64,000 bases of DNA, taken from assembly GCF_005234135.1 (NCBI RefSeq), contig NZ_CP039964.1, positions 1,486,001 through 1,550,000 of the forward strand. Direction: 5' to 3'. Position numbers and translations under genes: made by a program. This document shows, piece after piece, positions 26,922 through 35,211 of this stretch. Under the pieces are notes generated by a model, which searched no databases, was not told the origin of the DNA, and saw nothing but the letters and a program-made list of their open reading frames with translations. The stretch comes from Pseudorhodobacter turbinis. Its GTDB lineage: Bacteria > Pseudomonadota > Alphaproteobacteria > Rhodobacterales > Rhodobacteraceae. Position 1 is the first letter of the stretch; each line of letters begins with the position of its first letter.

Positions 26922-27371
26922 ATGAAGGCGGTTTCGTACTTCGCCGTCTTCGCCGGTGGGCTCGTCGTGAGTTTCTTGCTCGTGTCATTAGGCGTCGTTG
27001 ACAAGGTCGACGGCATCCCAGGCGCTCAGGTAGAACCCATGCTGAGTCTGCCGACATATCTGAGCTTTCTTAGTGTAATGATGACAGCCATGACGGCGGT
27101 ATTGGCTGCTGTGGCGATTGGGATCGGTGTTGTGGCGTTCTACACATTTCCCGGTCTGAAAGCTGAGGCTCGATCTGTAGCAGAAAAGACAGCGGAAGAC
27201 GTGTCCGCTGACGTCTCAGAAAAAACTACTAAGCTAGTAGCCGCAGAAGCCTTGTCGGAAATCAAGATCAAGGAGATGGTCCTTGAGTTGTACGCGAAAG
27301 CTGAAAAAGATCGCCAGCAAGCGGACGAATGGGGCAAAGACCCCGACGCAGAAGTAAATCATGAACGATAG
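26922..27371 (+). CDS. Two-helix membrane protein of a three-gene module
   Basis: A 149-residue protein with two likely membrane segments (about residues 5-25 and 47-75) separated by a short extracytoplasmic loop, then a long charged helix (about 80-135) with heptad-like spacing that could form a coiled coil in the cytoplasm. No family is recognised. A clear GAGGGG ribosome-binding site precedes ATG 26922, 229 bases after hsdR. The next gene follows nine bases after the stop, so it forms a unit with the ImmA/IrrE peptidase and the beta-type protein. It could be a membrane effector or anchor of that unit; this is inferred from architecture alone. Confidence 0.65.
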   Translation: MKAVSYFAVFAGGLVVSFLLVSLGVVDKVDGIPGAQVEPMLSLPTYLSFLSVMMTAMTAVLAAVAIGIGVVAFYTFPGLKAEARSVAEKTAEDVSADVSEKTTKLVAAEALSEIKIKEMVLELYAKAEKDRQQADEWGKDPDAEVNHER

Positions 27372-27380
27372 GAGGCGAAT

Positions 27381-27893
27381 ATGACATCTAGGGAGTTTCG
27401 ACGTATTCCAGCACCCCAGCGAGAAATCGTGGAAAGGCATTTGTCTGAATACCCTGTAAAACTCGGCAGCCTTGCCAAAGCGTTGAACGTGGCTATCAAG
27501 GTTTCCTCAATGGGCACCGGCGTATCAGGACAAATTTCGCGCGAAGGCGATGGATACATAATCAGAGTGAATCGGAATGAAGCGCGGGAGCGTCAAAGAT
27601 ATACGATTGCGCACGAACTATCGCATTTCCTGCTCCATCGTGATGTTATCGACAATTCGCCCAATGGAATCACGGACAACGTCTTGTATCGCTCGGGTGC
27701 ACCCGAAAATATTGAGTATCAAGCGAACCGCTTAGCCGCAGACCTTGTCATGCCTATGCCATTGGTGGAGCGCAAGCTGCGGGAAGATTTTGGTGGTGTC
27801 GTAACCGACGCAACAATCGAAAGTCTGGCTGCAAGCTTCGATGTGTCAAAAGCTGCGATGGAAATTCGACTATCTACGTTCGCTGAAGTTTGA
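27381..27893 (+). CDS. ImmA/IrrE-type metallopeptidase
   Basis: A 170-residue zinc peptidase of the ImmA/IrrE (DUF955, gluzincin) family. The zinc motif H-E-L-S-H is at 78-82, preceded by RYTIA, and the third ligand and conserved helix appear in NIEYQANRLAADLVMP (Glu112). There is no fused helix-turn-helix domain, unlike regulators of the XRE-ImmA type. Related enzymes cleave repressors or antitoxins on a damage or infection signal. It sits between a membrane protein and a beta-type protein with gaps of nine bases on each side, so it probably cleaves or activates one of these partners. Active-site residues are all present. Confidence 0.85.
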   Translation: MTSREFRRIPAPQREIVERHLSEYPVKLGSLAKALNVAIKVSSMGTGVSGQISREGDGYIIRVNRNEARERQRYTIAHELSHFLLHRDVIDNSPNGITDNVLYRSGAPENIEYQANRLAADLVMPMPLVERKLREDFGGVVTDATIESLAASFDVSKAAMEIRLSTFAEV

Positions 27894-27902
27894 AGGTCTT
27901 AA

Positions 27903-28982
27903 ATGGCTCTTGAAGGTAAAGAATACGTTCCGACACTGGCTGTACGCGCCAGCGAAATGACTGGCCTTGAGTTTTTACCAGGCGTGACGAAGGACAGGAT
28001 GACCCCCTGTTTCCTCTTGGCTCCTTGGTCAAGCTCAAACTCCCTGTCTCGGACGATCACCCGTATTGAACGTGCCTTCCCAAACCGTACATATTTCCTC
28101 GATTTAGATCGAGACTACCAAAGTACCAACGATCAAAACACGGCGCAGCAGGAATATGCTGCGCTTCGCAATCCTGCGAATACATTCGAAAATTGGATCA
28201 ACTTCGTTTCGGAGCACTCGAACGTTCTACCCTGCGTTCAGACTTTCGAGCAGACAGAAGCGCAGATACGGACGCAGATCGCGGCCATTCGAGACCTCGG
28301 CAGGCCATATGGCTTCAGGATCCTGCGCGAACCTCGGACGGCGAACCTCGAAGCGATTGTAGGGGCCATAAACGCAGAGGGGGCGGCCGACTTTGCAATA
28401 ATCTTGGATGGTGGTTGGACCAATGATCCTCTTTCCATCACTGCTTGGTTTGACGGCATCATTCGCAATACTCTGGGTGCAATCAATCCCGTCGTGCCGG
28501 TGGTTTGCTCATGCACATCTATTCCGAAGATATTCACTGTGTATAACTCCGAAAATCCAACGCCCGTTCCCTTCTCGAATCGCCAACTTGTTGAGCAACT
28601 GGCGCGCAACTCGAACCGTGAGCGAGTGATCTATGGTGATTGGGGAAGCACGCGCCCCCGCGAACCTGGCGGGTTTGCAAACAGGCCGCTTGATCGTATT
28701 GATTACCCCACAGTCAACGCATGGTACATTGCACGCAATAAGGACCAAGAATGGGACTTCCGAGATGCCGCCCTCGCAATCGTGGATAGCCGTGAATGGG
28801 ACGGTAACCTCGGAATCTGGGGCGAGGAAATGATCCGCAACACAACTATAAATGCGGAGCTTGGGATCGACACACCGCAGAAGAACGTAGCCGCGCGCGT
28901 GAACATCCATCTTCATCGGCAATCATTCTTTGGTCAACCGAGAATTGACCCCGGCGCGCTTGACGAGGATTGGCAAGACTGA
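27903..28982 (+). CDS. Beta-family protein (phage beta-protein-like)
   Basis: A 359-residue protein fitting the beta-family pattern: YVPTLAVRASEMTGLEFLP at the start, then P-C-F-L-L-A-P-W near residue 42 and a TIM-barrel-like succession of strands and helices, with F-A-I-I-L-D-G-G near 168 and VVPVVCSCTSIP near 200. The family is known from phage and from bacterial islands and its function is unsettled. It is encoded last in the membrane/ImmA/beta module. An IS element lies immediately after it and may have removed following genes. I am fairly sure of the family, much less of the role; a defence effector is one option. Confidence 0.65.
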   Translation: MALEGKEYVPTLAVRASEMTGLEFLPGVTKDRMTPCFLLAPWSSSNSLSRTITRIERAFPNRTYFLDLDRDYQSTNDQNTAQQEYAALRNPANTFENWINFVSEHSNVLPCVQTFEQTEAQIRTQIAAIRDLGRPYGFRILREPRTANLEAIVGAINAEGAADFAIILDGGWTNDPLSITAWFDGIIRNTLGAINPVVPVVCSCTSIPKIFTVYNSENPTPVPFSNRQLVEQLARNSNRERVIYGDWGSTRPREPGGFANRPLDRIDYPTVNAWYIARNKDQEWDFRDAALAIVDSREWDGNLGIWGEEMIRNTTINAELGIDTPQKNVAARVNIHLHRQSFFGQPRIDPGALDEDWQD

Positions 28983-29079
28983 ATTGAGGGACCAAGAATT
29001 GCTGCTGGGGTAATCCCCCCCGAAAGTAAGGGGCTGCGGAAGTAGAATTTTCTCGGCAAGATGAACGAGGAGATTTTGA

Positions 29080-29343
29080 ATGAAAATGACCAGATATAGC
29101 GAACCCCAGATCCTTGCGATCCTGCGCCAAGCCGAAGGTGGTGTGCCGGTGGCCGAGCTTTGCCGTGAACATGGCATGAGCAATGCGTCGTTTTACAAAT
29201 GGCGTGCGAAGTATGGTGGCATGGATGCATCCATGGTCAGCCAGATGAAAGCCATGGAGGAAGAGAACCGCAGGCTGAAGCGGATGTATGCAGATCTGAG
29301 CATGCAGGCGGACTTATTGAAGGAAGCCCTCGGAAAAAAGTAA
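29080..29343 (+). CDS. IS3-family transposase OrfA
   Basis: An 87-residue protein with the IS3 OrfA helix-turn-helix ([21 protein letters not shown], then [20 protein letters not shown]) and a leucine-zipper-like helix ([17 protein letters not shown]). OrfA binds the inverted repeats. The run AAAAAAG at 29334-29340 just before its stop is the standard slip site for a minus-one shift into OrfB, which would make the full transposase. Confidence 0.92.
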   Translation: MKMTRYSEPQILAILRQAEGGVPVAELCREHGMSNASFYKWRAKYGGMDASMVSQMKAMEEENRRLKRMYADLSMQADLLKEALGKK

Positions 29344-29366
29344 CGGGGCCATCTCAGCGCCGCGAG

Positions 29367-30167
29367 ATGGCCGAAACGGCGGTAGAGCGACGGGGCGTCA
29401 GCATCGCGCTGGCGTGCCGGGCCTTCGAGGTCAGCGAGACCTGCTATCGTTACAGCCCGAAGCTGAAAGACGAGAACGAGGTGATCGCCGATCTGCTGAC
29501 AGGGCTGACGGATGCGCGCAAGACTTGGGGATTTGGCCTGTGTTTCCTGCATTTGCGCAACGTGAAGGGGCATCCGTGGAACCACAAGCGGGTCTACCGG
29601 ATCTACTGTGAGCTGGAACTGAACCTGCGCATCAAGCCGCGCAAGCGGCTGAAACGGGAGAAGCCTGACGTTCTGGCGGTCCCGAACAGACCGAATGTGA
29701 CCTGGTCCATGGACTTCATGGCGGATCGCCTCGGCGACGGCAGGGCTTTTCGGCTTTTGAATGTGTTGGACGACTTCAACCGCGAAGGGCTGGGGATCGA
29801 GGTTGATTTCTCGCTCCCTGCCGAACGGGTCATCCGCAGCCTTGATCGCATTATCGAATGGCGCGGAAAACCGGGCACGATCAGGGTCGACAATGGGCCG
29901 GAATATATCAGCGAAACACTGAGAAAATGGGCTGAGAAACATAGTGTTACGATCCAGCACATCCAACCCGGACAGCCCCAGCAGAACGCCTATGTCGAGC
30001 GCTACAACCGGACGGTTCGGCATGAATGGCTGGATCAATACATCATCGAAAGCATCGAGGAGGCTCAGGATCAGGCCACACAATGGCTCTGGACATATAA
30101 CAACGACCGCCCGAACATGGGCATCGGCGGCATCACACCCGCTATGAAACTGAAAATGGCCGCGTAA
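29367..30167 (+). CDS. IS3-family transposase OrfB (DDE)
   Basis: The catalytic part of the transposase, 266 residues from the first ATG, and longer if made by frameshift from OrfA. DDE residues: first Asp in [15 protein letters not shown], second Asp in [12 protein letters not shown], and Glu in [17 protein letters not shown]. The C-terminus [20 protein letters not shown] is typical of IS3 elements. The frame is uninterrupted, so the element may still be mobile. Confidence 0.93.
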   Translation: MAETAVERRGVSIALACRAFEVSETCYRYSPKLKDENEVIADLLTGLTDARKTWGFGLCFLHLRNVKGHPWNHKRVYRIYCELELNLRIKPRKRLKREKPDVLAVPNRPNVTWSMDFMADRLGDGRAFRLLNVLDDFNREGLGIEVDFSLPAERVIRSLDRIIEWRGKPGTIRVDNGPEYISETLRKWAEKHSVTIQHIQPGQPQQNAYVERYNRTVRHEWLDQYIIESIEEAQDQATQWLWTYNNDRPNMGIGGITPAMKLKMAA

Positions 30168-30390
30168 GTTCTACAGATGCACCCCGTTAAAAAGGGGGCG
30201 ATTACCCTGGGTCTTCAGCTATTCGAGGAGGGATCTATCAGTGTGCAGTTGGTTTTAAAGAGAGCTCAAATTGTCAGCACGCCTCTGCGGCCGGTAGGAA
30301 CCTGTTTATTAAACAAATGCGAGCAACTGGGTAAACTGTCATAGTGAAAACTCTGCCCCTCCCGAACCAGACTTTGATCATCGAAGGTTT

Positions 30391-30422
30391 GCGCCCGGAG
30401 GAAGCCCTCTCGGGCGCTTTCA
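30391..30422 (+). terminator. Intrinsic terminator-like hairpin after the IS
   Basis: GCGCCCG and CGGGCGC form a 7-bp GC-rich stem around about 13 bases, followed by TTTCATTT. It would stop plus-strand transcription coming from the defence region before the phage-derived genes. Confidence 0.55.
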
Positions 30423-30501
30423 TTTCTGCCCCCCACGGCATGGTTCCTCCCCCGCCCCGAACGTATGCGGGGGGGCGCAGCGCGGCATTTCGCTAGCGAA
30501 A

Positions 30502-30659
30502 GTGGATTTTGTGGGGGAATCCACCCAAATCCACTTGGGGATGTCGAGTCAGAGTAAATTATTCAATATCAGTGCCTTATGGGATCAACATTTCGAACTG
30601 CTGGATTTTTTGTGGAATCCACCAAATCCACCTGACCGAATCCACGCTGCCAAATCCAG
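30502..30659. repeat. Cluster of AATCCAC heptamers
   Basis: AATCCAC occurs at 30518, 30528, 30616, 30625 and 30639, with an AATCCAG variant at 30653 and the inverse GTGGATT at 30502. Spacings are 9-14 bases within the two groups. The area, about 690 bases from IS end to the next gene, is otherwise empty. Iterons of a replication origin or binding sites of a regulator are possible readings. Confidence 0.45.
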
Positions 30660-30896
30660 GCTGCTAAACGATCTCTAAGAATGCCCGGTGACCGTCGCGG
30701 AGAAGGCGTTGCATCTTGCAGGATTGAGGCCACACCGCCTGAACGGCCGTGCATCTGCGTCTGGCACGTCCTGCGGCATATGCCCAATCAGATGATCAAA
30801 AACTATGCCATCATGGTCAGAGTTGACGGCCCGCATCAGCGGTGGCTGCGGTGCTTGCAGTCAAACTTCGGGACAGGGTGATCATGCAACGTAGCG

Positions 30897-31433
30897 TCAC
30901 ACAGCATTCCGGCGGATCCGGTAGATCCGGGCCCTGCCCTCTTCCTTGGTGGAGGTCACGGTCAGTCCGAGTCTCTTGCCCAGCGCCCCTGACATGGCAC
31001 CGCGTAAAGTGTGAGCCTGCCATCCGGTGGCGGCGATGAGTATCTTCATTGTTGCGCCTTCCGGCGCTTCCAGCAGTGCAACCAGTTGCGCCTGCTTCGT
31101 GCCCATGCGTGGCGCAAACGGCGCGGAATTGGCATCGCTGGGCGGAGGGTGATTTATTTGAGTTCCCCGTTCCGGCACGATTCCGATTGCGGCCTGCCCA
31201 AAATTCGTCACCCTCAAGGTTGTGCCATAACCACCCCCGGTTTCACGCCAGAGCGGCTCGCCTTTTCGAATGTTGGCATCGACCTCTTCCAGCAGGCCCC
31301 GTTCGATCATCTTGCTGACAGCCATCTTCGCCGCAGCTCCATGCAGACGCTTTGGCAGCGGCACAGCAATGTAGCCCGGACGCTGGGCACCGGCAGTCAG
31401 GATAAGGATTTGTGTTTTGGTCAGTTGCGTCAT
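30897..31433 (-). CDS. DUF3489 domain protein
   Basis: A 178-residue protein. The C-terminal half is a clear DUF3489 domain: GTKQAQLVALLEAPEGATMKI followed by AATGWQAHTLRGAMSGALGKR and TSTKEEGRARIYRI, a winged-helix-like fold common in prophage and island regions. The N-terminal half also looks helix-turn-helix-like (TKTQILILTAGAQRPG). Probably DNA-binding, function unknown. The start codon overlaps the stop of a 52-codon frame upstream, and the gene closes a run of small minus-strand genes. Confidence 0.82.
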   Translation of the reverse strand: MTQLTKTQILILTAGAQRPGYIAVPLPKRLHGAAAKMAVSKMIERGLLEEVDANIRKGEPLWRETGGGYGTTLRVTNFGQAAIGIVPERGTQINHPPPSDANSAPFAPRMGTKQAQLVALLEAPEGATMKILIAATGWQAHTLRGAMSGALGKRLGLTVTSTKEEGRARIYRIRRNAV

Positions 31434-31588
31434 GACGGGCTCCTCTTACGTGTCATGCTTGGCAAGGACGACCGCGATGCGTAGCGGCAGGGCGGGGGCG
31501 CCGTCGCAAGCGCGGGGGCGTTCGGCACCACATGCGGCAGTGAGGGCATTCTGTTCGGCTTGTGGCGCTGGGCGCGGGCAATCAGCAT
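31430..31588 (-). CDS. Small coupled ORF
   Basis: A 52-codon frame that starts one base after the stop of the upstream gene (31590) and ends overlapping the DUF3489 start (TCATGA). The product is basic and Pro/Ser-rich (MLIARAQRHKPNRMP...) with no recognised domain. The tight junctions on both sides speak for a real coupled gene; composition speaks against, so it is only a candidate. Confidence 0.35.
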   Translation of the reverse strand: MLIARAQRHKPNRMPSLPHVVPNAPALATAPPPCRYASRSSLPSMTRKRSPS

Positions 31589-31589
31589 G

Positions 31590-31802
31590 TCAGGCCTCAT
31601 CTTTCACATCTGGCAGGGCGTCAACTGCGGCGGCTTGAGTGTTGGTGGCCTCAAAACCACTGGACACAAAATCATAATTATCCTTGTGATCGGCTTCCGT
31701 CAGGAAGACCTCCGCCGCGTGCTTGGCCGCAACTTCGGTGGCCGCGTCCACCACCACGCGGTGGGTCAGGGTTTCGATCAACGTCACGATGAATTTCGGC
31801 AT
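31590..31802 (-). CDS. Small phage-island protein
   Basis: A 70-residue acidic protein (MPKFIVTLIETLTHRVVVDAATEVAAKHAAEVF, shortened here) with a beta strand-helix pattern reminiscent of small DpnD/PcfM-type domains, though I would not assign it. GGAG eight bases before the ATG supports translation. It belongs to the same minus-strand run as the DUF3489 gene. Confidence 0.55.
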   Translation of the reverse strand: MPKFIVTLIETLTHRVVVDAATEVAAKHAAEVFLTEADHKDNYDFVSSGFEATNTQAAAVDALPDVKDEA

Positions 31803-31888
31803 TTCTGGCTCCGCAGTGGGCCACGCGGAATACGTTGCCTCCTACGCGGCCAAGCCCCCAGCAGGGGGCTTGAGGGAAACAGGCGGAC

Positions 31889-32119
31889 TTATTCCGCGTG
31901 CTCGCCTTCCTTGAATGCGCTGTCGCTGATCTGGCGCAGCAGACTGGCGTAATGATTCAGCGTGCCGACATGACCCCGGTTGATCTCGTCCGGGTGGATG
32001 TCGAAGTGGTCGGCACTCAGCGCTTGCAACCGCTCAAGCGTCACGTCGATCTCGCGTTTGGCGGCAAGGAAAGCGTTCAGGGCTTTGTCGTTTTGTGCAG
32101 GGGCGCGGCGGTTGGTCAT
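31889..32119 (-). CDS. Small helical protein of unknown function
   Basis: A 76-residue protein rich in helix-formers (ALNAFLAAKREIDVTLERLQ, then LNHYASLLRQISDSAF), no recognised family. AAGGAA seven bases before ATG 32119 supports this start over the longer frame. It is the first gene of the minus-strand run and divergent from the terminase-like gene; the 124 bases between probably hold both promoters. Confidence 0.55.
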   Translation of the reverse strand: MTNRRAPAQNDKALNAFLAAKREIDVTLERLQALSADHFDIHPDEINRGHVGTLNHYASLLRQISDSAFKEGEHAE

Positions 32120-32243
32120 GACTGTTTCCTTGCTGTTTTGCGACGCAAACTGCATCGCGTCTGTAACCAGCGTCGCTCTAATCGAAAGCTTGATCAACGA
32201 AAAAACAAGCGATACCATTGCTTTGATTGCATAGGAGAGAGCA

Positions 32244-32786
32244 ATGAACGGCATGAGCGAACGGGACTATTCCAATCATTCTGGTATGTCGCGGGGGGCG
32301 GTCCAGAACGCCAAGCGAAGCGGTCGCTTGGTGTTTTATGCCGACGGGTCGATTAACGCTGTGGCATCCGACGCGCGTCGAGTGGAAATGACCGATCCCG
32401 ATCAGCAGCGCCTCTCGCTTGGCGGCGATGCGGCCATGCCGATCAGCGGGAGCGGTGGGTCGGACAGTTATCTCAAAGCCCGCACGGCGCTGACCGTTTA
32501 TCAGGCGCAGGAACGTCAACTGGCAATTCAAAAGAAGAAGGGCATGCTGGTCGACCGGGCCCGGGCTGAAGCGCTGGTGTTCCGTCTGGCACGCCAAGAA
32601 CGCGACACTTGGGTCACCTGGCCCAGCAGAGTAGCGGCACTCATGGCCGCTGAGGTTGCAGCAGCGGCGGAAACACGGTCCGGCGCGCCAGTGATGATCG
32701 ATGCCGCGATCATGCAAAGGGTGCTGGAAACCCATGTCAGAGCGCAACTCGAGGCACTTGCCGATCTCAGGGTTTCGCTGGGATGA
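32244..32786 (+). CDS. Terminase small subunit-like protein (Nu1 type)
   Basis: A 180-residue protein with an N-terminal Nu1-like DNA-binding part (SERDYSNHSGMSRGAVQNAKRSGRL, shortened), a middle with Y-L-K-A-R and a helical stretch KKKGMLVDRARAEALVF, and a dimerising C-terminus (RDTWVTWPSRVAALMAAEV). This layout is known from phage small terminases, which select DNA for packaging. GGAGAG precedes the ATG. There is no large terminase, portal or capsid gene in the window, so on its own it would fit a phage satellite that redirects helper packaging, or a prophage remnant. Family assignment is good but not certain. Confidence 0.72.
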   Translation: MNGMSERDYSNHSGMSRGAVQNAKRSGRLVFYADGSINAVASDARRVEMTDPDQQRLSLGGDAAMPISGSGGSDSYLKARTALTVYQAQERQLAIQKKKGMLVDRARAEALVFRLARQERDTWVTWPSRVAALMAAEVAAAAETRSGAPVMIDAAIMQRVLETHVRAQLEALADLRVSLG

Positions 32787-33115
32787 CACTTGTCTTGAAA
32801 ATTCCTGCTCTATATCCGGTGATGTGATCAATTTGACGATGGCAAACAACAATCCGCAGAAGGGCTCTTTTAAGAGCCGAATAGTGACATTCTCGGGCGC
32901 AAGCCCGCATGTAATCGGAATATATGCTTCGCCAGCCAGTCAGTGGAGCAAGCCCCTACCGCGCAAAGACCCGAAATGATCGATTGTCTGTGTGCATATT
33001 GCAGGGTAGCCATGGCACTTAGATGCCGTCGGGAGGGGCGGTTACATCATAAATGCCCGTCAGGCGACCCCGCATTTCGAAATGCGGTCGGTCAGGGTGG
33101 ACAGGCTTGCGTAGC
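32787..33115. other. Non-coding stretch after the terminase-like gene
   Basis: I see no gene. A short repeat of CATTTCGAAATG near 33074 forms a perfect 12-bp palindrome. The sequence to its right may be the decayed end of the DsbA-like pseudogene. Confidence 0.4.
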
Positions 33116-33654
33116 CTACAGAAACCTCATGCACCCCGTCACTGTTTGCAGCATCACGCTCGAGAACCCCCGCACCCCCAATTGCCGCGCAAGCCGGAAC
33201 TCGCGGTGTGTAGCAGTGACAGCTTTGGCGCTGGCAAATACCTTTTCAGATTGTCCCGGCTCGACGCCGGTGGTCACACAAATATCACGATAAAAGGCGG
33301 GTTCCTTGGGGTCTTCACCCTCGACATAGAACTTACGCTGAACCGCTGCAAAGAAAGCAACCTCTCGGCTGGTGGCGTCCTCCCCTTGGTCAAAAAGCTT
33401 TCGGGCAGTGACAACGGCTCGGTATCTTATGAGAAGGCCAAAGGGTTGGCCGGTTTGCGCCGCAATATGCGTCCATTCCTGCCTGAGAAAATCGCAAAAA
33501 CCCGCATTCCAGGCGTCTCCGCCCGCAACCCGCCCATCACCATGCGAAAACCCAGCCCCTGTTCGGCACAGTGTAAGGCCAACGCCTCGATGACCGGTGA
33601 GATGCCCCAGCACCATGAATACATCGGATCGCCAGTGTAATAAACCTGTGACTG
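33116..33654 (-). pseudogene. DsbA-family thioredoxin-like pseudogene
   Basis: The minus strand reads VYYTGDPMYSWCWGISPVIEAL, then FRMVMGGLRAETPG, the start of a DsbA-family oxidoreductase. It then continues in another frame as FLRQEWTHIAAQTGQPF, RAVVTARKLFD, AAVQRKFYVEGEDPKE and LGVRGFSSVML. So there is a frameshift near 33490, a loss of about 15 residues after QPF, and the first cysteine of the usual C-S-W-C site is Tyr. No upstream start is clear and the C-terminus is missing. It cannot make the normal enzyme. It lies between the phage-like core and the metabolic cargo. Confidence 0.75.
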
Positions 33655-34167
33655 ATCACTTGCCTTCGAGCCCCTCAATCTTAATGAGCCGCAACTAAGA
33701 TTTTCAGAATCGGCCGAGGCTGTGGGAAAACTTGGATTGTTTGTTTTTTGCAAAGGACAGGTTCACGACAGAACAAACCCTTCGCTGCGCGGCCATGCAA
33801 GAAAATCGTCCCGCGTTTATCGGCTTTCAACTGTGTTTTCACACAGCCTCGGCCCTTAGCTGACATCCAGCGTTTACCCACGATGCTGCGTTGCGGACCG
33901 CAATTGCGGACATTTGCGGTTCTTGCAGCATTTTTATTGACGAAACGTCGGTATGTGGACAAAGCGGGCAGTCGAGAAATCTGTGCCAATATCTGCATTT
34001 GAGGCCAACAGTTCAGGGAAGCGTGCTTCACCTACAAGCGTCAGATCGCTCGGGACTGGAGATCTGCTAAGACTCCCAGCGCTTTTCGACTCGTGACGGC
34101 TTGGCTTGTGGCGTGCTACGCTCTCTGGTTAAAGTCATACCAACAGCCTCCGACGGGAAAGAGCAGA
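33655..34167. other. Junction between mobile core and metabolic cargo
   Basis: About 500 bases without a supported gene. It contains the dyad GCGGACCGCAATTGCGGACATT-like motif near 33893 and several TTTGCGG repeats. Frames here on either strand have no ribosome-binding site or recognised sequence. Confidence 0.45.
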
Positions 34168-35139
34168 ATGAAAGCGATCAAATTTCACGAAACTGGCGGC
34201 CCGGGTGTCATGCAATATGAGGACATCAAGCTGGATGCTCCGGGCCCCGGCCAGGTGCGATTGCGCCACACCGCCATCGGGTTGAACTATCTCGATACCT
34301 ACTTTCGCTCCGGCGCCTATCCTCTGCCCTTGCCGAGCGGTTTGGGGACTGAGGCAGCCGGCGTGGTCGAAGCGGTTGGTGAAGGCGTCGCCGTCCTTAA
34401 AGTAGGCGATAGGGTTGCCTATGGTGCGGGGCCGATCGGGTCTTATGCACAAGCGCGCAATATGCCGGCCAACAGGCTTAGCAAACTGCCTGATACAATT
34501 TCGGATGAAACGGCAGCTGCGATGATGCTGAAGGGCATGACAGTGCGCTATTTGCTGCGGGAAACCTACAAGGTCAAAGCAGGCGACACGATTTTGTGGC
34601 ATGCTGTTGCTGGCGGTGTTGGTCTGATTGCTGTGCAATGGGCAAAACATCTGGGTGTCAGGGTTATTGGCACCACAAGTTCGCCCGAAAAGGCTGCGAT
34701 TGCAAAGTCCTTCGGCTGTGACGAGGTGATAAATTACACTACGGAAAACGTGGCGGAACGGGTGCGTGAACTGACGGGCGGCAAGGGTGTGCCGGTGGTT
34801 TACGATGGTGTCGGACAGGCAACGCTTAACGCTTCGCTCGACAGTCTTAGCCCGTTCGGTCTGTTGGTCAATTTCGGTTCTGCGTCCGGGGCGGTGAAGA
34901 GTTTTGATGTGGGCGTCTTGGCGGCAAAAGGCTCGCTTTATCTGACCCGCCCATCGCTGAACACATATGTGGAATCCGATGAGGCCTTGCAAGCCAACGT
35001 GGCTGATCTGTTTGATGTGGTTGGGTCAGGTGCTGTCAAGATTGAGGTCAACCAGACCTATGCGTTGGCAGATGCCGCCCGGGCGCATCAGGATTTGGAA
35101 GGCCGCAAAACGACCGGCTCAACCATTTTATTGCCATAG
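34168..35139 (+). CDS. Zinc-independent quinone oxidoreductase (Qor type)
   Basis: A 323-residue NADPH:quinone reductase of the medium-chain dehydrogenase family. The N-terminal part reads KAIKFHETGGPGVMQYED and GLGTEAAGVVEAVGEGV; the cofactor domain has the AVAGGVGLIAVQWAKHLGV motif, and the catalytic zinc ligands of alcohol dehydrogenases are absent. It reduces quinones or enones in the cytoplasm with NADPH. ATG 34168 is chosen since homology begins there; the frame is open 25 codons upstream. It is followed by the UvrA-like gene 72 bases on, and may be cotranscribed. A role against reactive electrophiles fits the neighbouring formaldehyde genes. Confidence 0.92.
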   Translation: MKAIKFHETGGPGVMQYEDIKLDAPGPGQVRLRHTAIGLNYLDTYFRSGAYPLPLPSGLGTEAAGVVEAVGEGVAVLKVGDRVAYGAGPIGSYAQARNMPANRLSKLPDTISDETAAAMMLKGMTVRYLLRETYKVKAGDTILWHAVAGGVGLIAVQWAKHLGVRVIGTTSSPEKAAIAKSFGCDEVINYTTENVAERVRELTGGKGVPVVYDGVGQATLNASLDSLSPFGLLVNFGSASGAVKSFDVGVLAAKGSLYLTRPSLNTYVESDEALQANVADLFDVVGSGAVKIEVNQTYALADAARAHQDLEGRKTTGSTILLP

Positions 35140-35211
35140 CAAGACGAGATCTGAACAATTTCCCCAAATAAGCCCAAAGACGTCCCGTGTGACCCTGATC
35201 ACTGCATTCAG

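Larger units (their letters stand above)
29006..30210 (+). mobile_element. IS3-family insertion sequence (orfA/orfB)
   Basis: About 1.2 kb with two overlapping transposase frames and imperfect terminal inverted repeats. The left end begins about TGGGGTAATCCCCCC and continues to GTAGAA; the right end, read on the minus strand, has GGGTAATCGCCCCC and later GTAGAA in the same spacing. No clear target duplication is seen, so the exact ends are uncertain by a few bases. The insertion lies 24 bases past the beta-type gene. Confidence 0.82.

Noticed and set aside
30502..30659. CRISPR array
   Set aside because: Repeat units are only seven bases with short uneven spacing and no cas genes; this is not a CRISPR pattern. 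No CRISPR array was seen elsewhere.
33053..33640. A 195-codon plus-strand ORF
   Set aside because: It is antisense to the DsbA-like pseudogene, whose minus-strand translation is recognisable.
34168..35139. Alcohol dehydrogenase
   Set aside because: The fold is shared, but the zinc ligands are missing, so quinone reductase is the better call.
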